Positions 37,412 to 46,970 are shown, numbered from the stretch's first letter. The stretch: 64,000 nt of DNA from Microvirga sesbaniae (GCF_025460805.1 NZ_JAMXFJ010000008.1:169308-233307), one strand, 5' to 3'. Numbers and translations: made by a program. Notes: generated by a model not told the origin, from the letters alone.

Positions 37412-38339
37412 CGGCGAGTCGCGCGCTGATGGCTGAAAGGACCCTGCCGTCGATCAGGACGAGGCCTGCGCCGATCAGCACCATGCCGGCCACATGCCGC
37501 ACCATCAGGGTCTCGCCGAGGACCGATACCCCGAACAGGATCGCACTGACCGGAATCAGGAACGTCACGAGACCGACATTCGTGGCGCCGGCCCGCGCGA
37601 GCAGGCGGAAGAAGATCAGATAGGCGAAGGCCGTCGAGACCAGGCCAAGGGCCGCCAGGGACAGCATGGCGGCGGTGCTGGGCACCGCCAGTGTCCAGGG
37701 TTGCTCGACGATCAGGGCGGCAGGCAGGAGAATCGCGCTCGAGACCATGACCTGACCGGCAGCCGTCGCGAGGGGCGGGATGCCCATCGTCTTGAAACGG
37801 CGACCGAACACCCCGGAGAAGCCATAGGACAGGGCCGCTCCCAGCACGGCGAGCTGCGCGAGGATGCCCGCATCGAGCGACGCGGCGGCCGCCGACCCGA
37901 TCATCACCGCAACCCCGATGAAGCCCACGATCACGCCCGCGAGCCGCTGGCCCGTGAGCCGCTCGTCGGCCGTCAGAAAATGCGCCACGATCACCGTGAA
38001 GAGCGGCGTGGTTGCGTTGAGAACGGACGCCAGGCCGCTGGCGATATGGCTTTGTCCCCAGGCGATCAGGGTGAAGGGAATGACGTTGTTGAGGATCGAC
38101 ATGCCGAGAAAGGCGGCCCAGACCTGGCGGGTCCGAGGCAGATCGACGCCCATGAGCCTGAGGACGAGCAGCAGCGCCCCCGCGGCGGTCAGCACCCGCA
38201 GCGCCACGATGGTCAGGGGCGGCAACTCCCGGACAGCCACACCCACGAAGAGAAATGACCCGCCCCAGACGACCGAAAGGACCGTCAAGAGCGCCCAATC
38301 GGACGCGGTCATGGTTTTATGGATGGCAGCCTGCGGCAT
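37380..38339 (-). CDS. EamA/DMT family transporter
   Basis: A 319-residue membrane protein made of two EamA repeats with ten predicted helices. The first repeat includes ALLTVLSVVWGGSFLFVGVA and LRVLTAAGALLLVL; the second includes YGFSGVFGRRFKTMGIPPLA and GVSVLGETLMVRHVAGMVLI. Family members export amino acids, nucleosides or other metabolites; the substrate here is unknown. The start may be 38339 or 38312 (MTASDWALL); neither has a clear ribosome binding site. Its 3' end overlaps that of the secreted-protein gene on the plus strand. Confidence 0.85.
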   Translation of the reverse strand: MPQAAIHKTMTASDWALLTVLSVVWGGSFLFVGVAVRELPPLTIVALRVLTAAGALLLVLRLMGVDLPRTRQVWAAFLGMSILNNVIPFTLIAWGQSHIASGLASVLNATTPLFTVIVAHFLTADERLTGQRLAGVIVGFIGVAVMIGSAAAASLDAGILAQLAVLGAALSYGFSGVFGRRFKTMGIPPLATAAGQVMVSSAILLPAALIVEQPWTLAVPSTAAMLSLAALGLVSTAFAYLIFFRLLARAGATNVGLVTFLIPVSAILFGVSVLGETLMVRHVAGMVLIGAGLVLIDGRVLSAISARLAVKEPASRGNG

Positions 38340-38409
38340 CGGGTCGGTTCCGGATTTCGTGCACCAGACCTGACACGAAGCGGACCGCGAGGCGACCCGT
38401 TTTCTGTGA

Positions 38410-39165
38410 TCAGGAGAGGTCGTACCATTCCCCGCTGCTGCGGCATGCGAGCATCTCGCCTGACCGCGCCGTCCCGCCGCTCCGCAATTCGCGGCGGATC
38501 AGGCGACAATCGAGCTCGCCGAACGCCTTCCTGTTCGTCGGTTTCAGGCTCACCCTGCCGGACGCGCCGGTCGCAGGGTTCTGCCACGTCGCGCTGGACG
38601 CGCCTGCGCCAGCGAGGATGGACAGAACCGCCCGCGCCTCCGCCGGGCGATCCGCATCGGGAACGAGCTGCTGGGACGCCCGCTGGGCCTCCGCCTGCGC
38701 GATGCTGGCACTCGCCTGACCTCTGGCGGCGGCCAGCTGGCTCGACGTCATGCCGGCGGCCGCGGCCTGCATGGCCAGGGACGGAGCGGCGGCCGCCAGA
38801 CCGACGCCGCCGGTCATGGCCCCGCCGATCGCCGCCGATGCAACCGTGCTGGCCATGCCGGCCGCATGCCTGGCCATCATCAGGCTCGACTGGCGGTCGA
38901 TCTCGCCGAGATGGTCGGGTCGTGCCGTGTTGCCGGCCGCCACGTCGGATAGGCGCGACGCGAACCGGCTGAAGTCGATGCTCTGAGGATCGGGATCCCG
39001 CTCGGGCTGAGCGCTCTGGACCAGGCTCACGGCGGTTCCGGACAGGCCGGTCGGGTCCAGCCCCGTGGCGGCTCCCAGGGCGATCGATCCGGCCCCCGTC
39101 TGATTGCAGGCGGCCAGGATGGAGATCATCGCAAGCGCGCCGAGGCCTGTGACAGCCCTGATCAT
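38410..39165 (-). CDS. Putative lipoprotein of unknown function
   Basis: A 251-residue protein. The N-terminus MIRAVTGLGALAMISILAAC ends in a lipobox (LAAC) at residue 20, predicting lipid attachment and membrane anchoring. The middle (about 95-170) is Ala-rich and helical, with glycines (MAST-VASAAIGGAMTGGVGL). The C-terminus has WQNPATGASGRVSLKPTNRK and ends near CRSSGEWYDLS, probably a small beta domain with two cysteines. This C-terminal part resembles the surface-antigen tails of some alphaproteobacterial envelope proteins, but I cannot name it. Confidence 0.75.
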   Translation of the reverse strand: MIRAVTGLGALAMISILAACNQTGAGSIALGAATGLDPTGLSGTAVSLVQSAQPERDPDPQSIDFSRFASRLSDVAAGNTARPDHLGEIDRQSSLMMARHAAGMASTVASAAIGGAMTGGVGLAAAAPSLAMQAAAAGMTSSQLAAARGQASASIAQAEAQRASQQLVPDADRPAEARAVLSILAGAGASSATWQNPATGASGRVSLKPTNRKAFGELDCRLIRRELRSGGTARSGEMLACRSSGEWYDLS

Positions 39166-39294
39166 GATTTGCCCCTTGGGTTAACGTAACGACATAATAT
39201 CACCATAACATCGTGAAAAAAGAAACGACAGCCCTGATTGGAGCGGACCATCCACAGGGAAGATCAACCGGCGATCAAGATTCGGTTTACGACG

Positions 39295-39633
39295 ATGGAC
39301 AACACCCGGCCGCCTTTACCACTCCTTCACGGCTTTGGAGCCAACCTCCCGGTCATCATCTGCACCATGCTGCGTCCTGCCATGACCCCGCCGCTCTCCC
39401 GTGACCCGTCCTACAGCGTCCGCCATCAGACGGTGCGGTCGAGCTTCTGCGTGCTGCCGCACGATCCCCGGCCGGCGCGCAATACGAGTTTCATCTTCGG
39501 TCGGTCGGATTCGCGCTACCGGCCCCTGCTCAACCAGGAGGAGCGCGACCGGCTCCACATCTGGGCCATGATCGTCGCGCTCTCGTCCTCCGTGGCGGGC
39601 ACCACCCTGCTCCTGACGGCGATCTTTCGCTGA
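39295..39633 (+). CDS. Small single-pass membrane protein of unknown function
   Basis: Up to 112 residues from ATG 39295; an ATG at 39382 would give 83 residues and a more protein-like start (MTPPLSRDPSYSVRHQTVRS). The C-terminus has one clear membrane helix (IWAMIVALSSSVAGTTLLLT) preceded by NTSFIFGRSDSRYRPLLNQE. No strong ribosome binding site marks either start. The gene is convergent with the SLC13 permease gene with a 5 nt gap. No family is recognised. Confidence 0.55.
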   Translation: MDNTRPPLPLLHGFGANLPVIICTMLRPAMTPPLSRDPSYSVRHQTVRSSFCVLPHDPRPARNTSFIFGRSDSRYRPLLNQEERDRLHIWAMIVALSSSVAGTTLLLTAIFR

Positions 39634-39638
39634 CGGGT

Positions 39639-41417
39639 TTACCGCAGCGGCCAGACCAGCATGATCAGCGGGACGCCGATGACGACCACCAGGATCGACA
39701 GAGGCAGTCCGAGCCGCCAGTAATCCCCGAAGCGATACCCTCCCGGCCCCATGACCAGAGTGTTGCACTGGTGGCCGATGGGGGTGAGGAAGTCGCAGGC
39801 TGCCCCGATGGCGACCGCCATGAGAAACGCATCGGGCTTGAAGCCGAGCTGGCTGGCGAAGCTCGCCGCGATGGGTGCCATCACCAGCACGGTGGCGGCG
39901 TTGTTGAGGAACGGCGTCACCGCCATGGCCGCCACCATGATGAGCACGAGCGCCCCGGTCGGCGGCAGCATGTGAGCGGCCGTCGAGAGCCAACCTGCGA
40001 TGAGATCCGTGCCGCCCGTCGTGCGGATCGATTCGCTGACGGGAATGAGCGCACCGAGCATGACGATGATCGGCCATTCGATCGTATCGTAGGCCTCACG
40101 CAGGGTCAGGGATCCGAACAGGACGAGGAGGACGCCCGCCCCGAAGAAGGCGACGGCCACCGGCAGGATGTTGAAGGCGACAAGCAACATGGTGCCGGCC
40201 AGGATCGCCGCCGGCAGGAGGCTGCGGCGCGCGCTGCCGAGGCGGATCTCGCGTTCCGCGAGGGGCAGGCAGCCGAGCTCGCGCAGGGTCTCCGGCAGCC
40301 GCCTGAGATTGCCCTGGAGGACGATGACGTCGCCGGACCGCAGGGTGATGGTGCGCAGCCGCTCCTTGAACCGCTGGCCGCTGCGACTGACCGCGATGAG
40401 ATTGACGCCGAAGCGCTCGTAGAGGCCCATCTTCTCCGCCGAGGCGCCGGCCAGGGCGGAATTCGGGCCGACGATCGCCTCGATCACGCCAATCTCGTCC
40501 TGCGCCTCTTCCATCTCGGGCTGACGGTGCTCCCGGCTGAGCTTCAGCCCGGCCCGGGAGACGGCGCTCTCGAGAGCATCCGGCTCGCCTTCGAGCATGA
40601 GCAGGTCGTTCTCGCGGATGGCCGCATCGGGGAGCGGGCTGGAGCTGCGGGTCTCGTTGCGGATGATCGCCGCGACCTTCACTTCGCCGTTGGCGAGCCT
40701 GTGCAGGTCCGCCACGGTCTGGCCGATCACCTCGGACTCGGACGTGACGCGGGCTTCGGTGATGTAGTCCTTGATGTCGAGCGCCGCATCGAGGGAGGCG
40801 GCCCCCTTGCGTCCCTGCGGCAGGAGCCGATAGCCGAAGGCCAGGAAGACGACGCCGGCCAGCGCGATGCCGACACCGACGGGCGTGAAGTCGAACATGC
40901 CGAACGGCTCGCCCAGGAGTTCCTGCCTGACCCGCGACACGATGATGTTGGGCGAAGTGCCGACCAGGGTGACGATGCCGCCGAGAAGGGAGCCGAAGGC
41001 CATCGGCATGAGGAAGCTCGAAGGCGGCGTGTTCGTGCGCCGGGCGATCTGGAAGGCGACGGGAATCATCATCGCCAGCGCGCCGATATTCTTCACGAAA
41101 GCGGACAGGACCGTCACCACGGCCACCAGGACGACGACCTGGATCTGCGTGGTGCGCAAATAGGGTCCGACCCGGTTCAAGCCGGCTTCCAGGATCCCGG
41201 ACTTGGCCACTGCGGCGCTGACCAGAAGCGCGCTCGCCACGATGATCACGATGTCGTCGCTGAAGCCCTCGAACGCCTTGTCGGCCGGCACGATGCCGAC
41301 GAGCACGGCCACCAGCAGCGACAGGACGGCGACGAGATCGTAGCGAAAGCGACCCCAGACGAAGAGCGCCATCATCCCGGCGACGATGGCGAAGGAGAGC
41401 ATTTGTTGGTGGGTCAT
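39639..41417 (-). CDS. SLC13 family permease with two TrkA-C domains
   Basis: A 592-residue membrane transporter. The N-terminal half has membrane segments including FVWGRFRYDLVAVLSLLVAV and IVASALLVSAAVAKSGILEA. A cytoplasmic insert (about 205-370) carries two TrkA-C/RCK-C domains (SEVIGQTVADLHRLANGEVK and VIVLQGNLRRLPETLRELGC). The C-terminal half has PTGALVLIMVAAMAVTPFLN and TPIGHQCNTLVMGPGGYRFG. This layout is that of SLC13-type anion (sulfate, dicarboxylate) transporters, with the RCK-C pair sensing a small ligand. The substrate is not determinable here. Confidence 0.9.
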   Translation of the reverse strand: MTHQQMLSFAIVAGMMALFVWGRFRYDLVAVLSLLVAVLVGIVPADKAFEGFSDDIVIIVASALLVSAAVAKSGILEAGLNRVGPYLRTTQIQVVVLVAVVTVLSAFVKNIGALAMMIPVAFQIARRTNTPPSSFLMPMAFGSLLGGIVTLVGTSPNIIVSRVRQELLGEPFGMFDFTPVGVGIALAGVVFLAFGYRLLPQGRKGAASLDAALDIKDYITEARVTSESEVIGQTVADLHRLANGEVKVAAIIRNETRSSSPLPDAAIRENDLLMLEGEPDALESAVSRAGLKLSREHRQPEMEEAQDEIGVIEAIVGPNSALAGASAEKMGLYERFGVNLIAVSRSGQRFKERLRTITLRSGDVIVLQGNLRRLPETLRELGCLPLAEREIRLGSARRSLLPAAILAGTMLLVAFNILPVAVAFFGAGVLLVLFGSLTLREAYDTIEWPIIVMLGALIPVSESIRTTGGTDLIAGWLSTAAHMLPPTGALVLIMVAAMAVTPFLNNAATVLVMAPIAASFASQLGFKPDAFLMAVAIGAACDFLTPIGHQCNTLVMGPGGYRFGDYWRLGLPLSILVVVIGVPLIMLVWPLR

Positions 41418-41477
41418 GCGAAGCGCGAAGGAGAGGAACTGAGATCCTAACGCTTCAGGCCAGCGTTGGTGCCTTCA

Positions 41478-41942
41478 TTATTGACCGAGCACGAGGGCCC
41501 AATAGCGCCCGTAACGATTGTTCGCGTCGGCGCGGGCGAGCCCGATCTTTCGAGCCTGAGGCATCAGGAGGTTGCTGTTGTGGCCGGGCGAGGCCTTCCA
41601 GCGCCCGATGGCGCCATCGACCGAATCCGAACCGGCCGAGAGATTTTCGGCCGAGTAGCCGATGACGCCGTATTCGTCCATGCGGCTGGCGAAGCTGCCA
41701 TGGCTGAGCCGGCCCGCCGCCGCGACGGCCCGGGCCTGGTGCTCGGCGGCCTTGTTCAGGGTCGAGTCCACCGTCACCGGGCTCAAGCCCTTCGAGACGC
41801 GATAGGCCGAGATCAGCCGGGCCGCTTCCGCAGCGTCGCTCGTCGAGCTCGCCAGAACGGCATCCTTGGGGGTGAGAGCCCAATCGCCCGCGCAGCCGGC
41901 CAGTCCCAGGGCGACGAGGCCCGAGATGATGAGTGCACGCAT
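41478..41942 (-). CDS. CAP domain lipoprotein
   Basis: A 154-residue secreted protein. The signal sequence RALIISGLVALGLAGC ends in a lipobox (LAGC). The CAP/SCP domain follows: ARLISAYRVSKGLSPVTVD, then LNKAAEHQARAVAAAGRLSH and FASRMDEYGVIGYSAENLSA. The C-terminal signature is WKASPGHNSNLLMPQARKIG. The His and Glu positions of the CAP cavity are present (LSHG, AENL, GHN). Bacterial CAP lipoproteins have no settled function. ATG 41942 was chosen because it precedes the signal peptide; an in-frame extension lacks any signal. Confidence 0.85.
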   Translation of the reverse strand: MRALIISGLVALGLAGCAGDWALTPKDAVLASSTSDAAEAARLISAYRVSKGLSPVTVDSTLNKAAEHQARAVAAAGRLSHGSFASRMDEYGVIGYSAENLSAGSDSVDGAIGRWKASPGHNSNLLMPQARKIGLARADANNRYGRYWALVLGQ

Positions 41943-42095
41943 GGAAATATCCCCTTCGGGCGGCGTTGAGGCGCCGCTCCCCTTGCAAAAAGTGCCTGTG
42001 GCATTCATGTGCAGGAGCCATGAACCCGATGACGCTGCATGCCATGTTGAACGGCCAGCGTCCAGATTCCTCCCTCTCCCGCGTCAGCTGACCGC

Positions 42096-43367
42096 ATGCC
42101 CTCGAGCCCCTCCTCTCCCGAAGTCGCCGTCATCGGCGGCGGCCCCGCCGGACTGATCGCCGCGGAGGTGCTGGGACATGCGGGGATCGCCGCCACGGTC
42201 TACGACCAGATGCCGTCGGTTGGCCGCAAGCTGCTCATGGCCGGCCGGGGCGGCTTGAACCTGACCCATTCGGAGGCGTTCGAACGTTTCGTCACCCGCT
42301 ACGCCGAGGCCCAGCCGCGACTGCTCCCGGCGATCGAGGCCTTTCGTCCGGAGGATCTGCGGGCCTGGTGCGAGAGCCTGGGACAGGACACCTTCGTGGG
42401 CTCCAGCGGACGCGTCTTCCCGAAGGCTTTCAAGGCCTCGCCCCTTCTGCGCGCCTGGCTGTCGCGCCTCGAGAGCCTTGGCGTCCGCTTTGCCCTGCGT
42501 CACCGCTGGCAGGGCTGGGACGAGGACGGCCGTCTGGTCTTCACCGAGGCGGCCGGACAGGCGGTTCGGATCAGACCGGCCGCCACAATCCTGGCACTGG
42601 GCGGCGCGAGCTGGCCCCGGCTCGGCTCCGACGGGACATGGGCGGAGTTCCTTACCCTGCATGGAGTCACCATCTCGGCCCTGCGTCCCGCCAATATGGG
42701 TTTTCTCCTTGCCTGGTCCGACCTCATGCGTGGCCGATTCGCCGGCGCGCCCCTGAAGCGAATCGCCCTGACCTTCGAGGGGACGAGCGTGAAGGGCGAA
42801 GCCGTCGTCACGGCGGATGGGATCGAAGGCGGAGCGGTCTACGCCCTCTCGGCCCGTCTCCGTGATGCCATCGAGCGGACGGGCCAAGCCACGCTCCACC
42901 TCGATCTGCGACCCGACCTGACCGAGGACGCTCTGGCAAAGCGCCTCGAGGCTCCGCGCAGGGGCCAATCCACGTCCACCTTCCTGCGCAAGGCCGCGGG
43001 TCTCGGCCCCGTCGGGATCGCGCTGCTCCGGGAGGCCTCGCCGTCCCTCCCGACCGAGCACCGTGCGCTGGCCCGCCTGATCCAGGCGGTGCCCCTGACA
43101 CTGACGGGAACGAAACCCCTCGACCGGGCGATCTCCACCGCCGGCGGCATCCCCTTCGACGAGGTCGACGAGCATCTGATGCTGCGGCGGATGCCTGACG
43201 TCTTCGTGGCCGGCGAGATGCTGGACTGGGAGGCGCCCACCGGCGGCTACCTGCTCCAGGCGACCTTCGCGACCGGCATCGCGGCCGCGCGAGGGGCGCT
43301 GATCCGGCTGGGGATTCCCGATGCCGCATTGACGGGAGGCCTCTCCTCGGCCACAGGGCAGACGTGA
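42096..43367 (+). CDS. HI0933-like flavoprotein (TIGR03862 type NAD(P)/FAD oxidoreductase)
   Basis: A 423-residue flavoprotein. The FAD motif is at the N-terminus (VAVIGGGPAGLIAAEVLGHA), followed by SVGRKLLMAGRGGLNLTHSE, which is specific for the HI0933/YhiN group. Later come LALGGASWPRLGSDGTW and the C-terminal VAGEMLDWEAPTGGYLLQAT. The TIGR03862 subgroup is suggested by length and by the C-terminal GGYLLQATFATG. The group's reaction is unknown. The last bases overlap the GTG start of recQ, so the two are co-translated. Confidence 0.88.
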   Translation: MPSSPSSPEVAVIGGGPAGLIAAEVLGHAGIAATVYDQMPSVGRKLLMAGRGGLNLTHSEAFERFVTRYAEAQPRLLPAIEAFRPEDLRAWCESLGQDTFVGSSGRVFPKAFKASPLLRAWLSRLESLGVRFALRHRWQGWDEDGRLVFTEAAGQAVRIRPAATILALGGASWPRLGSDGTWAEFLTLHGVTISALRPANMGFLLAWSDLMRGRFAGAPLKRIALTFEGTSVKGEAVVTADGIEGGAVYALSARLRDAIERTGQATLHLDLRPDLTEDALAKRLEAPRRGQSTSTFLRKAAGLGPVGIALLREASPSLPTEHRALARLIQAVPLTLTGTKPLDRAISTAGGIPFDEVDEHLMLRRMPDVFVAGEMLDWEAPTGGYLLQATFATGIAAARGALIRLGIPDAALTGGLSSATGQT

Positions 43368-45166
43368 TCGATCCCGCCAAGATTCTCCACGACGTTTTCG
43401 GCTTCCCCTCCTTCCGCGAAGGACAGGAGGAGATCGTGCGCGCCGTGCTGGCCGGCGAGGATGTTCTGGCCATCATGCCGACCGGAGCCGGCAAGTCCCT
43501 CTGCTACCAGCTGCCGACTCTCGCCCGCGAGGGCTTGACCCTGGTGGTCTCCCCGCTCATCGCCCTCATGCGCGACCAGGTGGCGGCGTTGCGCCATTTC
43601 GGCATCGAGGCGGGCAGCCTCAACTCCGCCAACGACCCGGCCGAGAACCGCCGCGTGGTCGACGCGGTGCGGGACGGCCGCATGCGGGTTCTCTACGCGT
43701 CGCCGGAGCGGCTGGCGAATACCGGTACCACCGAGTGGCTGGGACGCGCCGGCGTCAACCTGCTCGCCATCGACGAAGCCCATTGCGTCTCGCAATGGGG
43801 GCATGATTTCCGGCCGGAATACGCCATGCTGGGCGAGGTGCGCCAGCGCCTGGGCAACGTGCAGACCATCGCGCTCACCGCGACCGCCGACGTGGCGACG
43901 CGCAACGACATCATGCATCGCCTGTTCGAGGAGAAGCCGCGCCTCTTCATCCACGGCTTCGACCGGCCGAACCTGCGCCTCGCCATGCAGGCGAAGGAGC
44001 ATTCCAAGCGCCAGCTCTTCTCCTTCCTCGACAAGCACCGGCACGAGAGCGGCATCGTCTATTGCTCGTCCCGCGACGCCACGGAAAAGCTGGCGGACTC
44101 GCTCAGCCAGGCCGGCTATCGCGCTCTGCCCTACCATGCCGGCATGCCCCAAGGAGACCGGGCCAAGAACCAGGACATCTTCCTGCAGGAGGACGGTGTG
44201 GTGATGGTCGCCACCGTGGCCTTCGGCATGGGCATCGACAAGCCCGACGTGCGCTTCGTCGCCCATGCGGCCCTGCCGAAATCGATCGAAGCCTATTATC
44301 AGGAGATCGGCCGCGCCGGGCGCGACGGTGCGCCGGCCGACACCCTCACCCTCTACGGCCTCGACGACATGCGCCTGCGCCGCCTGCAGATCGAGGAGAG
44401 CGATGCCGCGGACGAGCAGAAGCGCGTCGAGCGCCAGCGGCTCAACGCGCTCGTCGCCCTGTGCGAGGCGCCGCGCTGCCGCCGCCAGACGCTGCTCGCC
44501 TATTTCGGCGAGAGCACCGAACCTTGCGGCAATTGCGACCTGTGCATCGACGGCGTCATGTCCTTCGACGGCACCATCGAGGCCCAGAAGATCCTGTCGG
44601 CCATCGTGCGCACCGGCGAGCGCTTCGGCACGGAGCATCTCATCAGCATCCTCGTGGGCGAGGAGACGGATTCGATCCGCCGCTTCGGGCACGACAAGCT
44701 GAAGACGTTCGGGGTCGGCAATGACCGCTCGAAGACCGAATGGCGCTCGCTCCTGCGCCAGATCTATGCGGCCGGCCTCGTGGGGCTGGAGCTGGCGGAG
44801 TACGGACGCTGGACGCTGACGGACAAAGGCGTGGCCGTTCTCAAGGGGCAGGAGCGGATCGAGCTGCGCTCCGACGTGCTGATGAAGCCCGCCGAGCGCC
44901 GCCGCAGGCGCTCCCGCATGGAAGCGGAATCCGTGGTGCCGACCGACGATCCGCTGCTGCTCGACCTGAAGGGGCTGCGCACGCGGCTTGCCAAGGAAGA
45001 AGGCGTGCCGGCCTACGTGATCTTCTCCGATCGCAGCCTGATCGACATGGCGGTCAAGCGGCCGACCACCGTGCGCGCCTTCGGCGAGATCCACGGCGTG
45101 GGCCAGGCCAAGCTCGACCGCTATGCGGACGCCTTTCTGGAAGTCCTGAAGGCGCACGCGGCCTGA
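43364..45166 (+). CDS. recQ: ATP-dependent DNA helicase RecQ
   Basis: A 600-residue 3'-5' helicase for recombination and fork repair. Motif I is MPTGAGKSLCYQLP, motif II DEAH is in LLAIDEAHCVSQWGHDFRPE, and motif VI is YYQEIGRAGRDGAPAD. The zinc domain has CEAPRCRRQTLLAYFGES and CGNCDLC, the RQC winged helix follows, and an HRDC domain closes the protein (PTTVRAFGEIHGVGQAKLDR). Length equals E. coli RecQ (609). The start codon is GTG, overlapping the flavoprotein stop (GTGA). Confidence 0.96.
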   Translation: MIDPAKILHDVFGFPSFREGQEEIVRAVLAGEDVLAIMPTGAGKSLCYQLPTLAREGLTLVVSPLIALMRDQVAALRHFGIEAGSLNSANDPAENRRVVDAVRDGRMRVLYASPERLANTGTTEWLGRAGVNLLAIDEAHCVSQWGHDFRPEYAMLGEVRQRLGNVQTIALTATADVATRNDIMHRLFEEKPRLFIHGFDRPNLRLAMQAKEHSKRQLFSFLDKHRHESGIVYCSSRDATEKLADSLSQAGYRALPYHAGMPQGDRAKNQDIFLQEDGVVMVATVAFGMGIDKPDVRFVAHAALPKSIEAYYQEIGRAGRDGAPADTLTLYGLDDMRLRRLQIEESDAADEQKRVERQRLNALVALCEAPRCRRQTLLAYFGESTEPCGNCDLCIDGVMSFDGTIEAQKILSAIVRTGERFGTEHLISILVGEETDSIRRFGHDKLKTFGVGNDRSKTEWRSLLRQIYAAGLVGLELAEYGRWTLTDKGVAVLKGQERIELRSDVLMKPAERRRRRSRMEAESVVPTDDPLLLDLKGLRTRLAKEEGVPAYVIFSDRSLIDMAVKRPTTVRAFGEIHGVGQAKLDRYADAFLEVLKAHAA

Positions 45167-45174
45167 GCGGCGGC

Positions 45175-45615
45175 TCAGCGACCGAGATAGGCCTCGAGGT
45201 CCCGCAGGTGATGATGCCAGCCGGCCGCATGCTGTTCGATCAGCCGCTGCCTTCGATCGGCCGGAACCACCGACCATCCGCGATGCTCCAGGCGAAGAAG
45301 CGTTTTCGTCTCGGCGACCGGATCGAGAACCATGGACACCTGGGTGGGCTGGGGCCAGTCCTCGTCGGCCCAGGACAATTCGAGGAACTCCGGCGGCTCG
45401 AACCGGCTCACGGTGCCGGTGGTGACCACCCGTCGCCCGGTTTCGTCGGTCCATTCCTCACGAAAGGCCCCGCCGGCCTTCGCGTCCAGGTTCACATGGT
45501 CGCCCCACCAGGATGCGATCGCGTCCGGCGCGGTCAGCGCCGCCCAGATCCTCTGCGGCGCCTGCCGGATGTCGTATTCGATGACGATCCGATCCGCGGT
45601 TGTTCCGACTTTCAT
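45175..45615 (-). CDS. SRPBCC / AHSA1-like protein
   Basis: A 146-residue START-fold protein. The opening RIVIEYDIRQAPQRIWAALT with DAIASWWGDHVNLDAKAGGA and the later VVTTGTVSRFEPPEFLELSW are typical of the Aha1-C-like (AHSA1) branch. Such proteins bind hydrophobic ligands and have no fixed enzymatic role. The start codon lies 12 nt after the stop of the Gfo/Idh/MocA gene upstream on the same strand, so they may be co-transcribed. It converges with recQ. Confidence 0.82.
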   Translation of the reverse strand: MKVGTTADRIVIEYDIRQAPQRIWAALTAPDAIASWWGDHVNLDAKAGGAFREEWTDETGRRVVTTGTVSRFEPPEFLELSWADEDWPQPTQVSMVLDPVAETKTLLRLEHRGWSVVPADRRQRLIEQHAAGWHHHLRDLEAYLGR

Positions 45616-45627
45616 GGTCGAACCTCC

Positions 45628-46767
45628 TCAAGCGGCTTGCCTGTCTCCACCGGCCGGAACATCCACCCACATGCCGGAATGGGCGCTTCGCGCGATCGCA
45701 TCCACGACCCGCTCGATGCGAACGCCCTCCTCGAACGTGATCAGATGCGCGGCCTCTCCGGCGATGCGGCGCACGAGTTCCCGGCACTCCACGATCTTCA
45801 GGTCGTTGAAGCCGAGCCCATGTCCCGGCGCGGGAATGAATCTATCATAAGGCGGGTGATGCGGGGAGGTCAGGATGGTGCGAAAGCCCTGCGTCTCCTT
45901 GGCTCCATCGACCGTATAGAGCTGCACCTCGTTCATCCGCTCCTGATCGTACACGACGGTGCCCTTCGAGCCGAAGAGCTGCACGAAGATGCGTCCCTTG
46001 CGGCCCCAAGCGGAGCGGTTGAGCGCGATCACCCCGGAGGCGCCATTGTCGAGCTCGATCAGGGTGGTGGCGATGTCGTAGGTCTCCACAGCCCGGCGCC
46101 CTCCATCCTTCAGCGGACGATCGGCGTAAGGCTTCGCCATATGGCCGCAGACGCGGCGCACGCCGCCGAAGAGGGTCCAGAGCAGGCTGAGCGCGTGGAC
46201 GCCGAAGTCGTCGAGGGCGCCGTGGCCCGAGCCCGCCTCGCTCTTCCAATAGAAGAGCTCCCCCGGATCGGCCATGAAGTCCTCGTCCATCTCGATGCGC
46301 ACGTGGTTGACATCGCCGATCCGGCCCTCGTCGATCAGACGGCCGATCAGGCGGACGATGGGATTTTGGATGTAGTTGTAGCCGAGAGCAGCGACCTTGC
46401 CGGACGCGCGGGCAGCCGCCAGCATCCTGTCCGCATCGGGCAGGCGCGTGGCCATGGGCTTCTCGCACCAGACATGCTTGCCCGCCTCCAGGGCGGCGAT
46501 CGCCATCTCGGGATGGAAGGCGTTGGGCGTGGTGATCGACACCACGTCGACGGCCGGATCCGCGATGAGCGATCGCCAATCGCCTGTGGCGCGCGCGAAC
46601 CCCAGCTCGCGTGCCTTCCGTTCAGCGAGCTCCGGCGTGGCCTCCGCCAGGACCGCGAGGCGGGGCCGTTCGACGTCGCCGAAGACCGCCGCAACGGCGT
46701 TCCAGGCGAGTGCGTGACACTTGCCCATGTAGCCTGTGCCGATGAGACCGATCCCGAGTGCCGTCAT
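45628..46767 (-). CDS. Gfo/Idh/MocA family oxidoreductase, probable inositol-type dehydrogenase
   Basis: A 379-residue NAD(P)-dependent enzyme. The Rossmann domain begins GIGLIGTGYMGKCHALAWNA. The family motif EKP is in GKHVWCEKPMATRLPDADRM, and the catalytic region is GSGHGALDDFGVHALSLLWT, with the Asp and His expected in inositol dehydrogenases. The C-terminal domain has APGHGLGFNDLKIVECRELV. Its position at the edge of the inositol island suggests a second inositol isomer (scyllo- or chiro-) as substrate, complementing the iolG product. It could also act on another sugar. Confidence 0.82.
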   Translation of the reverse strand: MTALGIGLIGTGYMGKCHALAWNAVAAVFGDVERPRLAVLAEATPELAERKARELGFARATGDWRSLIADPAVDVVSITTPNAFHPEMAIAALEAGKHVWCEKPMATRLPDADRMLAAARASGKVAALGYNYIQNPIVRLIGRLIDEGRIGDVNHVRIEMDEDFMADPGELFYWKSEAGSGHGALDDFGVHALSLLWTLFGGVRRVCGHMAKPYADRPLKDGGRRAVETYDIATTLIELDNGASGVIALNRSAWGRKGRIFVQLFGSKGTVVYDQERMNEVQLYTVDGAKETQGFRTILTSPHHPPYDRFIPAPGHGLGFNDLKIVECRELVRRIAGEAAHLITFEEGVRIERVVDAIARSAHSGMWVDVPAGGDRQAA

Positions 46768-46840
46768 CCATTGCGCTCCTCGATTTCACGAACAAAACGC
46801 GATCCGCATCCAGTGGACCTGGCCGGACGCTCACTTCCTT

Positions 46841-46930
46841 TGTCATCCTCGGCCTCGTGCCGGCGATCTCGGGTGCATGAAGCCCATCGCATTCCAGCAT
46901 CGCGATGGCCGGGACAGGCCCGGCCATGAC
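46841..46930. repeat. Dispersed intergenic palindromic repeat, family A (copy 6, inverted layout)
   Basis: Here the conserved arm GATGGCCGGGACAGGCCCGG lies on the right and the diverged arm TGTCATCCTCGGCCTCGTGC on the left, so the unit is reversed relative to the other copies. It fills most of the 203-nt gap between the ATPase gene and the Gfo/Idh/MocA gene. Confidence 0.65.
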
Positions 46931-46970
46931 ATCCGAGGCCTGTGCATCGACGACAAGGCAGCCCCTGCTG

